Assembly: GCA_947172415.1 (NCBI GenBank)
Contig: OX359196.1
Span: forward strand, 6,883,901 to 6,947,900
DNA from: Chondrosia reniformis
Lineage: Eukaryota; Porifera; Demospongiae; Chondrillida; Chondrillidae
DNA: 64,000 nt
Reading direction: 5' to 3'
Shown here: in pieces, positions 21,425-32,513 of the stretch
Numbering within the stretch: the first letter of the stretch is position 1
How the letters are laid out: each line of letters opens with the position of its first letter
The notes under the pieces: generated by a model
The model's database searches: none
Told to the model about the DNA's origin: nothing
Seen by the model: only the letters and a program-made list of their open reading frames with translations
Translations under genes and position numbers: made by a program

Positions 21425-24400
21425 TTATACTACAGGAAAATCTGCCAACATCTGTCCATATCCCTTGCCCTGCAGAGATAAAGAATAATATTGCATGAAA
21501 CAGTTCATGAAACAGTTCAACTGCAAGTGCATACAAACATATCCAAATATTGAGTGGAACTATTTCAGCTTTGTTAAGAGATGCAGTTGAGTGTAACACA
21601 TGCAATTTGTTAAAGATAGGTCAGTTTGAGAATCTACCTGAGGATCAACTCTCAAGGAGGCCACACCCCCTCCACCGAGTGAATTTAGGAGTACAAAGTT
21701 CAATCCATTGATTCCAGGTAATTCATATCTAAAGAGATTGAATTGCATTTCACAAAATGAGAAAAGAAAGTGACACTGTATATGTACTCAAGTGCTACCT
21801 TTGTACGCTCTGTTCATCAGAAGCATCTATCAGGTGGCTAAAGTACTCCTGTACTGCCTGACTGGTCAGAACTCTCTTTATTAAAGGGTAGTACTTCTCC
21901 TGTCGTGCTACAACACCTGAGGATTACACAGTAGAGCCCTTCACAGGGAAAGTCCCCAAGTGCCAACTATACACAGTTATAGTACCAATGTTTGCACTGT
22001 TTCCTTTGTCTCCACTTCTAAGGTAGGCAATATCTGACAGCTTGCACTTTCCTCCAAATTCTTTCAGCTCATCACCTGTTATCTGTTCACTCTGATTGGT
22101 ATCCATGGCAACAGGACCCTGAGTACCATTAGCACAGGATGCTGCTGGGGTATAGCTTTGCACCTGCTGGCCCATTTGAAGTTGGACCTACCCAACCCAT
22201 ATGGGATGGAGAAGAAGACAGCATTAGAGGATACCTTGAGATATGTAAGTGTATGTCAAATACTTTAAAGTCGTTCTTTGGATGGAGAAATGAGAAAAGT
22301 CGTAGCACAGGATGGCTTTGGAGAGAGAAGAGGAATCAGACACTCTATGTATGTACTAGTGTATTGAAGTGACTCTTTACTTACACTTTGGGTCTTCCTC
22401 CGGGTATATTTGTCAATCCAGGAGCTATATGGACACAGAGTAACACTTTAATACACGTGACATATTAGCAGTATGGGCCACCCATCCACATGCCAATATC
22501 CTTACCCATGCCAGTCCCAGCAGGGGCTATCTCTCTGGAAAACAGTTCCAGCGCCTTCTTATCTCGGTGGGTAACTGCCAACCACATGACACCCTCTCTA
22601 CTCAGTTGTGCCGCCTCTCCAGCATTGATACCATACACACCCTCTGACCCAAACACCTTTGAAGGCAGAACACAAGAAGATTGAAACTAGCACAATGAAC
22701 ATCAGTCAAACTTCAACAGCTTGACAGTATTACAATCCCAAGCTGCAAAATGGAGTACTTTACTATAAGGTACCTGCAAATTGACATCAGTATAGTCACC
22801 CAGGTTGAGCTGCTTAAACATTGCTCTGGTCCTCTCGATGATACTATTGGCTGTTTTGAGCAACTTGTCATGTGACCTCGGTCCAACAGAAAAGCACACA
22901 GCAGTGCAGCGATAGCCGTCCATGTAGGTGGCACTCACCTTTTGAAACAGAGGGTAACCTTACCTAGTGAGATACTTGTGGTTGCCATGGTTACTCACCT
23001 TATAACTCGATCCAGGTGGTCTACCTTTAGTCCCAGTAACTATCACCTCATTTTCCTTTCCCTCTCTCAAGGAGACATGGCTGAAATCACACACCACATC
23101 AGGTAGCACGTAAGCAGATGGGTCCCCTATCTCATACACCACCTATAAGCACACACATGGTCCCCTATCTCATACACCACCTATAAGCACACACATGGTC
23201 CCCTATCTCATACACCACCTATAAGCACACACGTGGTCCCCTATCTCATACACCACCTATAAGCACACACATGGTCCCCTATCTCATACACCACCTATAA
23301 GCACAGACATGGTCCCCTATCTCATACACCACCTATAAGCACACACATGGTCCCCTATCTCATACACCACCTATAAGCACACACACGGTCCCCTATCTCA
23401 TACACCACCTATAAGCACACACACGGTCCCCTATCTCATACACCACCTATAAGCACACACATGGTCAGTGAAGCATAGGAACACAAACAGACACGCAAAG
23501 GAATATTGGCTACCTTGTACATTGCTAAGTATTATACAGCAAATGTAGTATGCTCTAGCTAGTGTTTAAATGGCCCAACCACATGGACTATCTCTACTAC
23601 ATCGGGATGAGGTGCAGAGAAGGTGAGGCTAGGGCCTACTAATAGTGACCTGTTCTGCAACAGTTCCAAAGTTGACCACGCCCCCTGTGTTGGGAGGCTT
23701 GGTGACGGTGAAAGAGCCGTCACTTTGACACTCGACTATCGGAAAACCAATATCTGACCTAATCAAAAGTGGAAAGGTATCATACAGAGAGTGAAGAATG
23801 TCAGATCATTGGAGAGAGCATCACCAGATCTTACCATCCATCGACTTTGTCCCAGTCTGTGAATATCCCACCAGTAGACTGTGCTCCACACTCAACAATG
23901 TGACCTGCAAGACTAGGTTTATATAACACGACCAGTGAGTTGACAGAGCTATGCAAACTGTACAATGCCCCACCCACACACCTTCCTGCAGCCAAGAGGT
24001 CGTACTGGTCACTCCTCCACTTGTACTGCAGTCAACACAGAGAAGAAAGCCAACGTATATTAGAAAAGCAGTCAGGATATTAACAAGTAAAATATTCTTT
24101 ACTTTGTGTATCAGAGGTGCCAGTACCAGTGCAGAGTCGACACACCTTCCAGTTATAACTACATCCGCCCCCAAATCAAGAGCTTGAGCTATGGGAAACG
24201 CTCTACAGAGAGAGCACAATCACATGTTTCTTATAATCCACAAAAATGAGATTTAACCCTTTACCCTAGATAAGCATTCAAGCTCTGAATATTGGATGGT
24301 AATGCACTTCCAGTGTCCATGGACTTTGGCGAGAGAGCCTTCACCTCATCCAGCTACATACACAGATAATGTACATGTAGATACTGTCACCTTGCTAATA

Positions 24401-25585
24401 CGTAGACAGAGGTGTACTTGGGTCATCAGGTCATCTCCAGTTACTGTTGCTATATTGAGCTTGATCCCCTGTCCCTTGGCCACCTTCTCCAGTGCAGCAG
24501 CACAGGCAGAGATGTTGACACCTCCGGCATTAGTAACCACTTTGATACCTACAGCCAGGCAGGCCTCAGTGAGGAACACTTCAACAACGAGGAGAACACT
24601 TCAACAATGAGGGGAACACTTCAACAATGAGGGGAACACTTTAACAATGAGGAGAACACTTCAACAATGAGGAGAACACTTCAACAATGAGGGGAACACT
24701 TCAACAATGAGGAGAATACTTCAACAATGAGGAGAACACTTCAACAATGATGAGAACACTTCAACAATGAGGAGAACACTTCAACAATGAGGAGAATACT
24801 TCAACAATGAGGAGAACACTTCAACAATGAGGAGAACACTTCAACAATGAGGAGAACACTTCAACAATGAGGAGAACACTTCAACAATGAGGAGAATACT
24901 TCAACACAGTGTCACACAGAGTGTGGTGCTGTAGTAGTTTACAATATTACCAATAGTGTCTAAAATGGCTAATATCACATCAGCGTGCGTACCTTGTTGA
25001 CTGATGTCCTTCAACAAAGGTGACATACTTTGAATAAAGTCAGGAGTATAGCCAAAGTCCTGTTATCACAGAAAAGTACATTACAATGGAACCAATTCAC
25101 CACTAATACACATTACTACATGTACATACGTATGCGATGAGTTCAATATTGCCATTGTACAGTTAGATCTGGTAACTTTGTGTACACTTACTGGTGACTT
25201 TCGCTTTGCAGCAGTTAACAGTGACATTGTTATCTCGGATAGATAGTCTGACACTAGAAAATTTAGATTTCCCTTCTTCACAAGCTGTGGGGCTGCAGAT
25301 TAACAAGAACCAATCAACCCTAACTACAGTTTAGTGCTGTATTCAAATCAACTACAGAGGTACGGGCCAAGGATATTGGCTAAGTGGAGTTGTGAATAGT
25401 TAGACTGGTACTAAGTGGATTGCTGCATGCATATATCGTGCAGTACCAGCTGCGGCCGTATCGCCCCAAAATCCTGAAGAACATCCTATTCTGACGCTCT
25501 CCGTCGATTGATGTCGCCGTCCACTCCATCTTACGACAGAAAAGCTCAGATAGCGATTCCAGCAAAGACGATGGCCTGCCGCCAT
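21425..25585 (-). CDS. AtuA-like (DUF1446) protein with probable mitochondrial leader
   Basis: Seventeen exons join without a frame break to 601 aa: 25447-25585, 25192-25292, 24993-25059, 24418-24548, 24265-24353, 24103-24202, 23980-24025, 23835-23904, 23650-23758, 22999-23142, 22774-22938, 22506-22656, 22387-22424, 21986-22187, 21799-21916, 21638-21728, 21425-21469. Family hallmarks in order: [119 protein letters not shown] and [12 protein letters not shown]. In bacteria, AtuA belongs to acyclic-terpene utilisation; the reaction in animals is unknown. The first ~30 residues are Arg/Ser-rich without acids ([20 protein letters not shown]), suggesting mitochondrial import (inference). Three introns or flanks carry minisatellites. 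Confidence 0.9.
23142..23462 (-). repeat. 36-bp minisatellite made of duplicated splice acceptors
   Basis: About nine 36-bp units. In minus sense each reads TGTGTGCTTATAG followed by GTGGTGTATGAGATAGGGGA, the intron end and the first ~22 nt of the exon 22999-23142. Only the copy at 23142 continues into the full exon. Confidence 0.95.
24572..24906. repeat. 20-bp minisatellite in an intron of the AtuA-like gene
   Basis: About 16-17 copies of ACACTTCAACAATGAGGAGA with few substitutions. It lies between exons 24418-24548 and 24993-25059. Confidence 0.97.
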
Positions 25586-25654
25586 ATTGTTTTGAAATGT
25601 AGATAAGTACACTGTACAGTCTGTATGTTATATCAGTTTCCTGGTCACTCTCAG

Positions 25655-26562
25655 TACATGAACACCTCCTCCATACACCTCGGTATGGACACACATGAAC
25701 ACCTCCTCCATACACCTCAGTATGGACACACATGAACACCTCCTCCATACACCTCAGTATGGATGCACATGAACACCTCCTCCATACACCTCGATATGGA
25801 CACACATGAACACCTCCTCCATACACCTCAGTATGGACACACATGAACACCTCCATATGGACACACATGAACACCTCCTCCATACACCTCTGTATGGATG
25901 CACATGAACACCTCCTCCATACACCTCAGTATGGACACACATGAACACCTCCTCCATACACCTCAGTATGGACACACATGAACACCTCCATATGGACACA
26001 CATGAACACCTCCTCCATACACCTCTGTATGGATGCACATGAACACCTCCTCCATACACCTCAGTATGGACACACATGAACACCTCCTCCATACACCTCA
26101 GTATGGATGCACATGAACACCTCCTCCATACACCTCAGTATGGACACACATGAACACCTCCATATGGACACACATGAACACCTCCTCCATACACCTCTGT
26201 ATGGATGCACATGAACACCTCCTCCATACACCTCAGTATGGACACACATGAACACCTCCTCCATACACCTCAGTATGGACACACATGAACACCTCCATAT
26301 GGACACACATGAACACCTCCTCCATACACCTCTGTATGGATGCACATGAACACCTCCTCCATACACCTCAGTATGGACACACATGAACACCTCCTCCATA
26401 CACCTCAGTATGGATGTACATGAACACCTCCTCCATACACCTCAGTATGGACACACATGAACACCTCCTCCATACACCTCAGTATGGACACACATGAACA
26501 CCTCCTCCATACACCTCGATATGGACACACATGAACACCTCCTCCATACACCTCAGTATGGC
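25655..26562. repeat. 37-bp minisatellite 5' of the AtuA-like gene, with ~305-bp higher order
   Basis: More than 20 units based on CACCTCCTCCATACACCTCA plus GTATGGACACACATGAA. A shortened unit (CACCTCCATATGG) appears near 25851, 25984, 26156 and 26290, revealing a ~305-bp duplicated block. Long open frames across it (VYGGGVHV-type peptides) are repeat artefacts. Confidence 0.97.
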
Positions 26563-26720
26563 CTGGTCTCCTAGGGTTGTGTACCAATTCTTTCAAGTTT
26601 CAATTATTTATGCCTACACTCATTTTACAATCAATTTATAATACAATCTGTACAAAAACAACATAAGCAAATATAAAACAGGTCTATTTTTTTACACTAG
26701 TCATCATAATAGTCATCATG

Positions 26721-27464
26721 CTACCATTCATCATCATCATCATCATCATCATGCCTATAGCTATCATTATCAGTGTTCTCATATGTATCTCCATAGTATT
26801 GCACAGTCTTCTTTGGTATATTCTTAACCACTGAGCTTAAACTAGTGACTTCCTGAGGTACTTCTGATTGGTAGGCATCGTACATCACAAAGTGGTCAGT
26901 GTATGACTTGCCCTCTCCAGTCATCACATAGCTAACAAAGTGTTGGCTGTTGTTTAAATGTACATCATAGGGACCAAATATTGACTTGTATTCCTTGGTG
27001 CGGGAAATCATGGTTTGAAAGGATGGTCTCTGATTGTACTCCACAAGATATAATTTGCTCACATTTTGGTATGGTTCATGTTGATTATTTATCCACTGGC
27101 TGTGATTCGAGAAAATATATCTACCTACATTTGATCTTGGAAGGTTTTGTAGAAATTCTACTTCATTCCTCTCTTTTACTAAAGATATTCCCATCCAAAA
27201 TTCCTTATCAATCCAATAAGCAATCACTTCTCCATCATCCAAACTGGCCATTTCTTTATTCAAGTATGTAAAAATTGACTGGCGGTAGCACTCCTTCAAC
27301 TTTACACTTTTTATTTCTGGAAAACTAGTCAACCAGTCTGGAGAACCTACCTTAATGGTAATTTTATCCATCATCTCAGAAAGTATTGGAGGCCTAATTT
27401 GTGGATCTGGAATGTGCTGTCTAAATTGACTTGCTTGTACTCTTCTTCCAATTCCGAACGCCAT
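26721..27464 (-). CDS. LRAT-like domain protein, probable pseudoenzyme
   Basis: Single-exon ORF of 247 aa. The C-terminal half has the LRAT/HRASLS layout: an Ile-x-x-Arg helix (MISRTKEYKSIFGPYDVHL) runs into NNSQHFVSYVMTG, which matches the family signature NCEHFV...G. The catalytic Cys is Ser here and the following Glu is Gln. I cannot find a convincing N-terminal HxG/catalytic His segment. The C-terminus is a poly-Asp run encoded by a CAT/ATG trinucleotide repeat. LRAT-family acyltransferases modify retinol or phospholipids at membranes; this protein would lack thiol chemistry. The start ATG is the first in the frame and the ORF lies beside a transposable element, so UTRs are unclear. Family assignment is moderate. 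Confidence 0.55.
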   Translation of the reverse strand: MAFGIGRRVQASQFRQHIPDPQIRPPILSEMMDKITIKVGSPDWLTSFPEIKSVKLKECYRQSIFTYLNKEMASLDDGEVIAYWIDKEFWMGISLVKERNEVEFLQNLPRSNVGRYIFSNHSQWINNQHEPYQNVSKLYLVEYNQRPSFQTMISRTKEYKSIFGPYDVHLNNSQHFVSYVMTGEGKSYTDHFVMYDAYQSEVPQEVTSLSSVVKNIPKKTVQYYGDTYENTDNDSYRHDDDDDDDEW

Positions 27465-27493
27465 TTTGGTACCTTGTCATCTGATTTTTCACA

Positions 27494-28192
27494 GGATCAA
27501 ATCTCAGGTTTCATATGGCATGAAACCTATTTGAAACTTCTTTACTGCCAGGTTTCAAAGGGTACTCAAAAGTATGCACTAATAGATTACCGTATTTTCT
27601 CTAATATAAGCCCAGGGCTTGTATATTTTTAAACCCTTCTGAATCTGGGCTTTTATTGGAGTCTGGGTTTGTATTTTTTCAACCCCTTCAATTCATATTG
27701 GTAAATCAACTTTGTTGGGACAATTTCCACGTAAACTACGGTACCAGTCAGTAAGAACTGAATATTTTTCGTCTGTATGTGCGTCCATACTCTTCAGCCA
27801 TCGTTAGCACATTGACTAGCTCGAACGATAACACGTCAGTCTCGCTACACTACTTTAATCGCATACCTTTGCTTTAATACCTAAACTACGTACGGGTGAA
27901 AGGCGCCCTTTTACATATGGCTACGGAAATCGTTCAGTTTTTTCTGGCTGGTTGCCAGTGGGCTTATATTGGGGACTGGGCTTCTATTTTTTCGATGACT
28001 CCTAGAGGTGGGCTTCTATTGGAGACGGGCTTGCATTAGAGATCTGGGCTTATATTAGACATAATACACTGGTTTCAAGTTTTAACAGCCCCCTTTCCAA
28101 GTTTATACATACTTTCATACCTTTTGAAAGCTGGCTGTTCAAAGAGTTTCAAATAGGTTTCATGCCTTCTGAAACACCTGAGATTTGATCCT
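27494..28192. mobile_element. DNA-transposon-like element with ~45-bp terminal inverted repeats
   Basis: The left end AGGATCAAATCTCAGG...GGCATGAAACCTATTTGAAA is repeated inverted at the right end (28148-28192) with few mismatches. There is no ORF of transposase size, so it is non-autonomous. A degenerate relative (GAAACCT, TTTCAAAGG, GATTTCATG..GGTTTCA) is at about 58580-58745. Confidence 0.85.
27592..28072. mobile_element. Second TIR element nested in the first
   Basis: GTATTTTCTCTAATATAAGC at the left matches the inverted GCTTATATTAGACATAATAC at the right. The interior contains repeated GGGCTTRTATT / GGGCTTCTATT motifs. It sits within 27494-28192, so it inserted later. Confidence 0.8.
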
Positions 28193-28405
28193 ATGTTTAA
28201 TGATCATTGAATTTGTATTATCTCACACTGCATACACTAGTGTTGTTGTTATGATAACATTTTATGTGCACCATAACCTTTTTGTTCTGTTGTAAGTATA
28301 TGAAGAGACTGTTTTAACACTAATGCAATAATCTGAATTTATTCCATTCCAGTAATACCATAATAGTGTCACTCCTGAATTGTTACCATGGCAAATTAAA
28401 TTTGT

Positions 28406-28615
28406 ATGTACATATATCCAGATGGTTGGTTAAGAAGAGTAAGACACAAAGACAAGAATGGTCCTCCAAAGATGTACTCTCAGGATGAGGTAGAAGAGGA
28501 ACTAAAGGGAATAGTTGATTATGTTCAATCCTTTCCAGCAATGACTGTGATGGAAACAGCGAAAGCATTAATATTGTTTACCAATAGTATTGTAAACAAG
28601 CCTGAGATAGTTTAG
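28406..28615 (+). CDS. Possible short or terminal exon, unknown
   Basis: Open frame encoding WLRRVRHKDKNGPPKMYSQDEVEEELKGI... with a TAG stop at 28613-28615. An acceptor-like ATATATCCAG precedes GATGG, so it could be the last exon of a gene whose other exons I cannot find, or a decayed fragment. The composition looks protein-like (amphipathic helix). No family recognised. Confidence 0.3.
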   Translation: MYIYPDGWLRRVRHKDKNGPPKMYSQDEVEEELKGIVDYVQSFPAMTVMETAKALILFTNSIVNKPEIV

Positions 28616-28904
28616 GCTGTATATAAATTAGTTTTTTTAATCTAATACCTGCTGTTCTATTTTAATATATATAGTGTTCTCATACTTCATCTCATACTGT
28701 AGAGTTACCATTGGTGTGTTACTGCAGCTATTTCAGTAATCTACTGGTATCAATGTCACTATGTGAGCTCCTGGTAATGTGACAGCTCACTCACTATTTT
28801 AGACACTGCTCTTCTTCTCTCTCTTTCCTAGGTTCTTACACATTGTGTCTAAAGTTATATCACATAAATATTTGTTGCATAAAGTGTGTACATTATTTAT
28901 GTAA

Positions 28905-29102
28905 TAGGCAAAGATTCATAGGGTCACTGATGAAGGGTAAAATTCCCAGATACAGTGGTCTGTCCCAGTGGAGAAGAAGAGAAGAAGAAAGAGAAAACTC
29001 TTATATTCTCATCCGAAGCTCTCACTATAGGTTTAGTTACATACGTATATGCCTTTATTCTGAAATAGATGTAGTCAAATGGTGTATTAGATTATTCATA
29101 TG
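28905..29102 (+). repeat. Interspersed repeat family 1, copy 2
   Basis: Shares GGGTCACTGATGAAGGG, TTCCCAGA, CCCAGTGGAGAAGA, GAAGCTCTC..TAGGTTTAGT and the GGTRTATTAGATTATTCATA end with copy 1. It lacks an internal ~30-bp AAGA-rich tract. The hammerhead-type GAAA is GATA here. The flanks, 28193-28405 and 29103-29509, show no supported gene. Confidence 0.8.
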
Positions 29103-29509
29103 TAATGGGTAATTATATTTGTATGATGTATTATACAGCGTAAAGATGTATAAAAGGACTAGCAAGACCAGCATCAAGAGGACACAACTGATAAAAGAGT
29201 GACGCTAGTCAATTGTGCCGATTTATGTCCATAGTTTTTAAAGTGGATTAGAGGCTACCATTTGATAATCAATACATGTACACACACATCAAATAGTTTA
29301 ACAATTTTAAAGATTATATGCAATAGTTCAATTATTGACTTTACACAGAAAGTTTAATAGTAGAAAACACCAGTATCAACTTCACTATGAACATTTCCAT
29401 AAGATTATAAATTTGAGGTGTAAAATAATTGAAAGAACTTAATTGACAAATTTACATATGAGAGGAATTACTTCTGTATACATGTGCAAATGTATACTGT
29501 GAATATACG

Positions 29510-30478
29510 TTATTCAATTTGTGATGTGGATTCAATCGGAACTGCTATTTCGTTAGTTCTCAGCCAAGGAATGGTGTAGGGGGGATTGTACCGATACAGG
29601 CTCCAGGTCTCAGTTTCCTTGATCTTAACCCCATCAGCTCTGAGCTGTTGGTAAAACCTGTCCACCACAGGTTGGCAGCTCTCCATGGTTGAGGATCCAC
29701 TATACCTGTATACAGCTTCCTCTCGAGGAGGTACCTCTCGTAAGGTGACCCTCGGATCTGTGGGAGTTGGAGTAGTTTCAATTGTGTACTTTGAGGGAAG
29801 TAAAAATGCCATTATTTCACTGAATGGGCCTGATGAGGCAGTAGGCTGGTTACCAGTGGTGGAGGTAGTGACCACTGGTGCTGTCATGGCAACCTTCTCC
29901 CCCTGGCTACCAGTGGTGGAGGTAGTGACCACTGGTGCTGTCATGGCAACCTTCTCCCCCTGGTTACTAGTGGTGGAGGTAGTGACCACTGGTGCTGTCA
30001 TGGCAACCTTCTCCCCCTGGCTACCAGTGGTGGAGGTAGTGACCACTGGTGCTGTCATGGCAACCTTCTCCCCCTGGTTACCAGTGGTGGAGGTAGTGAC
30101 CACTGGTGCTGTCATGGCAACCTTCTCCCCCTGGCTACCAGTGGTGGAGGTAGTGACCACTGGTGCTGTCATGGCAACCTTCTCCCCCTGGTTACCAGTG
30201 GTGGAGGTAGTGACCACTGGTGCTGTCATGGCAACCCCTTCTCGTTTGATGTTTTGCGGAGTGGTAAACACTCCAATGTAGTTCGCCAGGATCCTGAAAG
30301 CAGCGCTTGTAAAGCGTGAAGCAGTCCGATTCTCTTCTTCCAAGTCGTCTGACTTGACTTCAGCTGCTACCGCCCCAGGATAGCGACGTATCTCGTACTT
30401 GTATCCGTCGCGATCTACCGAGCGAACAAGTTGATAGTCCGGACACTCTACTGTTATCTTTCCAAAGATTATTCCCAT
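29510..30478 (-). CDS. SOUL/HEBP heme-binding family protein with expanded motif
   Basis: The start at 30478 (MGIIFGKITVECPDYQLVRS) matches the family N-terminus. The same frame is open up to 30589, adding an Arg/Lys-rich leader. Core: YEIRRYP, VAAEV, then the hallmark VAMTAPV, then a C-terminal half FLLPSKYTIETTPTPTDPRV...VYRYSG, ending IPWLRTNEIAVPIE. Family proteins bind heme/porphyrin or are chloroplast or mitochondrial SOUL proteins. Here the VAMTAPV segment is present seven times in tandem as a 57-bp, 19-residue unit (GEKVAMTAPVVTTSTTGNQ), in frame throughout. The gene appears intronless. RFC3 ends about 60 bp upstream of the longer start. Confidence 0.9.
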   Translation of the reverse strand: MGIIFGKITVECPDYQLVRSVDRDGYKYEIRRYPGAVAAEVKSDDLEEENRTASRFTSAAFRILANYIGVFTTPQNIKREGVAMTAPVVTTSTTGNQGEKVAMTAPVVTTSTTGSQGEKVAMTAPVVTTSTTGNQGEKVAMTAPVVTTSTTGSQGEKVAMTAPVVTTSTTSNQGEKVAMTAPVVTTSTTGSQGEKVAMTAPVVTTSTTGNQPTASSGPFSEIMAFLLPSKYTIETTPTPTDPRVTLREVPPREEAVYRYSGSSTMESCQPVVDRFYQQLRADGVKIKETETWSLYRYNPPYTIPWLRTNEIAVPIESTSQIE

Positions 30479-30647
30479 GACTAAATCTTGTTCTTCCCTA
30501 ATCTGCTTGATGCTTCTCTTCCAGCTGCTAGCTACGAGGTTTATTAACTGAAACCTCTTATGTAACGTAGTCTCAGTTCGCGTAATCAATCGACATGTTG
30601 CATATTATTACATAACAATCGCCACTCGGAAGAAAATGTTATTGAGA

Positions 30648-32351
30648 CTACATAAAGTCTGCCATACTTTCCTCGACAAACTTCTTGTAAATGGCCATAA
30701 ATTTAGCAATGAATGCTTCAATATGGTAAATGGGTTTGTTGCCCATTTGCATCCGATGTTCGTATTCAGCTGCAATCTGGGTCACCTGGGACTTTAGCTC
30801 TCCATCACAATTCACAATGAGCTCACTCAAGAGACCCTACAATGGAGAACATACAAACTGTATGTACAAGGAGGGCTATTTACTACCGCAGTTGTAGAGT
30901 GACTGAGTGTTGCTATAGCAACAGTCATGTGACTATCCTGTACATGACTGCTAACCTTGATTATGATATCCGGTGGTATACAGTGTGTCAACAGCTCGTA
31001 GAGCCTTCCCCTCACGTCCAGCAACCTGCAGACAAAGAAGTTCAGCAACAGAGTGATATCATTCACTATTAGAATGGTCACCTCTTGGGAGTCTGCTCCT
31101 CAACAATCAGAGCTGCTGTCTCCCTGAGGAACGCTTCCCAGTCACACTCTGGGACAGCCTGGTCAACAGAGAATGGATACCTGTTAATAGGAAACAAACA
31201 GTTGGTCAGCTGAATGAGGCTACATGACAGGTCATTATGCACTGTAAAGGTAAATATTGTCATTTTCCTTGAGAACCTCTACTATGTATTGTGATGATAC
31301 TGAATAGCACACATTTGCTGACTCACTGCTGCACTCTGCAGGCTTCACACGCTAGCAGGGCTTTCCTCATGTTTCTGTTAGAGTACTCGGCAATCTTCCT
31401 CGCCAGCTCGGCTGGAAGGGAAAGGCCCTCCTTCTTACAAGTGAAGTGCAGCACCTCACAGACCTGAGAACAAGGTAGGTAACCCACTGTAAGCTACGAG
31501 AAGTCATGCAGACAGTTCCTCTTCACACTTACCTCCTCATTTGTTGGAGCAGGTACTCTGATACCTAGACAACGGCTCCGAATGGGTCCTATTACTTTAC
31601 TGGTGGAATTGCAACAGAGGATGAGACGACAGGTGGCAGTGTACTTCTCCATGGTCCTCCGCAAGGCATGCTGGGCATCCTTTGTCAGGTGATCCACTTC
31701 AGTGAGAATCACAACTGTGCACGATAGGAAATTGGAGCTTATGTGCATGAAATAATATGGCACCTTACACACACTTTAGATCCTACCCTTGAAATCTTTC
31801 AGTGACGAGTCCAGTGTGTGAGTTTGGGCCATTTCTTTAAGGAGCTCCTGTATCACTACACGGTCATGGATACCTGCATCACTGTACAGTTGTAGGGGAA
31901 CATTAACAGCAGTCTGATAGCTACTATTGACACCAACCTCGGGTTGATCTCCACATGGTAGTTGCTGCTAATTGTTGTAATTTCAACCTTCTTCTTTGAA
32001 GGAGTCTACACAAACAAGCACATAAACAGGGACTTAAATAATCACGTGATCAAAGTACAAGTCCTTACTGTGAATGTCATATGCTCCACTCTCAACTTTT
32101 CGGCTCCTGCTCCGTACATTTCCCTTAATATGCACATGATGCGAGTCTTCTTGCCTGCTCCTGAAGGACCATACACCAACAGATGCGGAACGTCGCCGCT
32201 GTGAACCTAGCAAACCAACCAATACATGCGTATCTGTCCTTACATAACTGTAGATATAACAAACTAGTTTCTTTAAGTATTTCGCTTGCTCCTGATGGTA
32301 ATCTAGTTTGCTTAGCGTGTTCGGTCGATATTTGTCCACCCAAAGACTCAT
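30648..32351 (-). CDS. RFC3: Replication factor C subunit 3
   Basis: Clamp-loader subunit that helps load PCNA onto primed DNA. The start [19 protein letters not shown] (ATG at 32351) is the RFC3 N-terminus. The Walker A segment is [17 protein letters not shown] (about 32130-32210). Further exons give [20 protein letters not shown], which carries the RFC3-type altered Walker B. They also give [14 protein letters not shown] (sensor/SRC motif), [34 protein letters not shown] and [17 protein letters not shown]. The last exon, 30648-30836, ends [18 protein letters not shown]. About nine exons. Splice borders checked at 30836 and 30956-31025; the others are approximate. Confidence 0.95.
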
Positions 32352-32513
32352 TCCGTAATTCCCGGCAAATTGACAATTAGAGCTTGGGCGCTTGTAGGAT
32401 CTATATTTGACGCCCAGTGCCCTTATTTCAATAGAATGGTTTAGTATATATATTGCAATAAAAAGCAATGGAGATGACAACATTGTACAAGTGATGAGCT
32501 TCTGTGGTAAAGA

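Noticed and set aside
23142..23462. Regular 36-bp array resembling a CRISPR
   Set aside because: There are no spacers; units abut directly and the genome is eukaryotic with spliced genes.
25380..26596. Several 110-170-residue minus-strand open frames with EVYGGGVHV-type repeats
   Set aside because: They are translations of the 37-bp minisatellite, appear in more than one frame, and have no start context or non-repeat domain.
29685..30281. 198-residue plus-strand open frame
   Set aside because: Antisense shadow of the SOUL gene's 57-bp repeat; the opposite strand carries a recognisable family protein.
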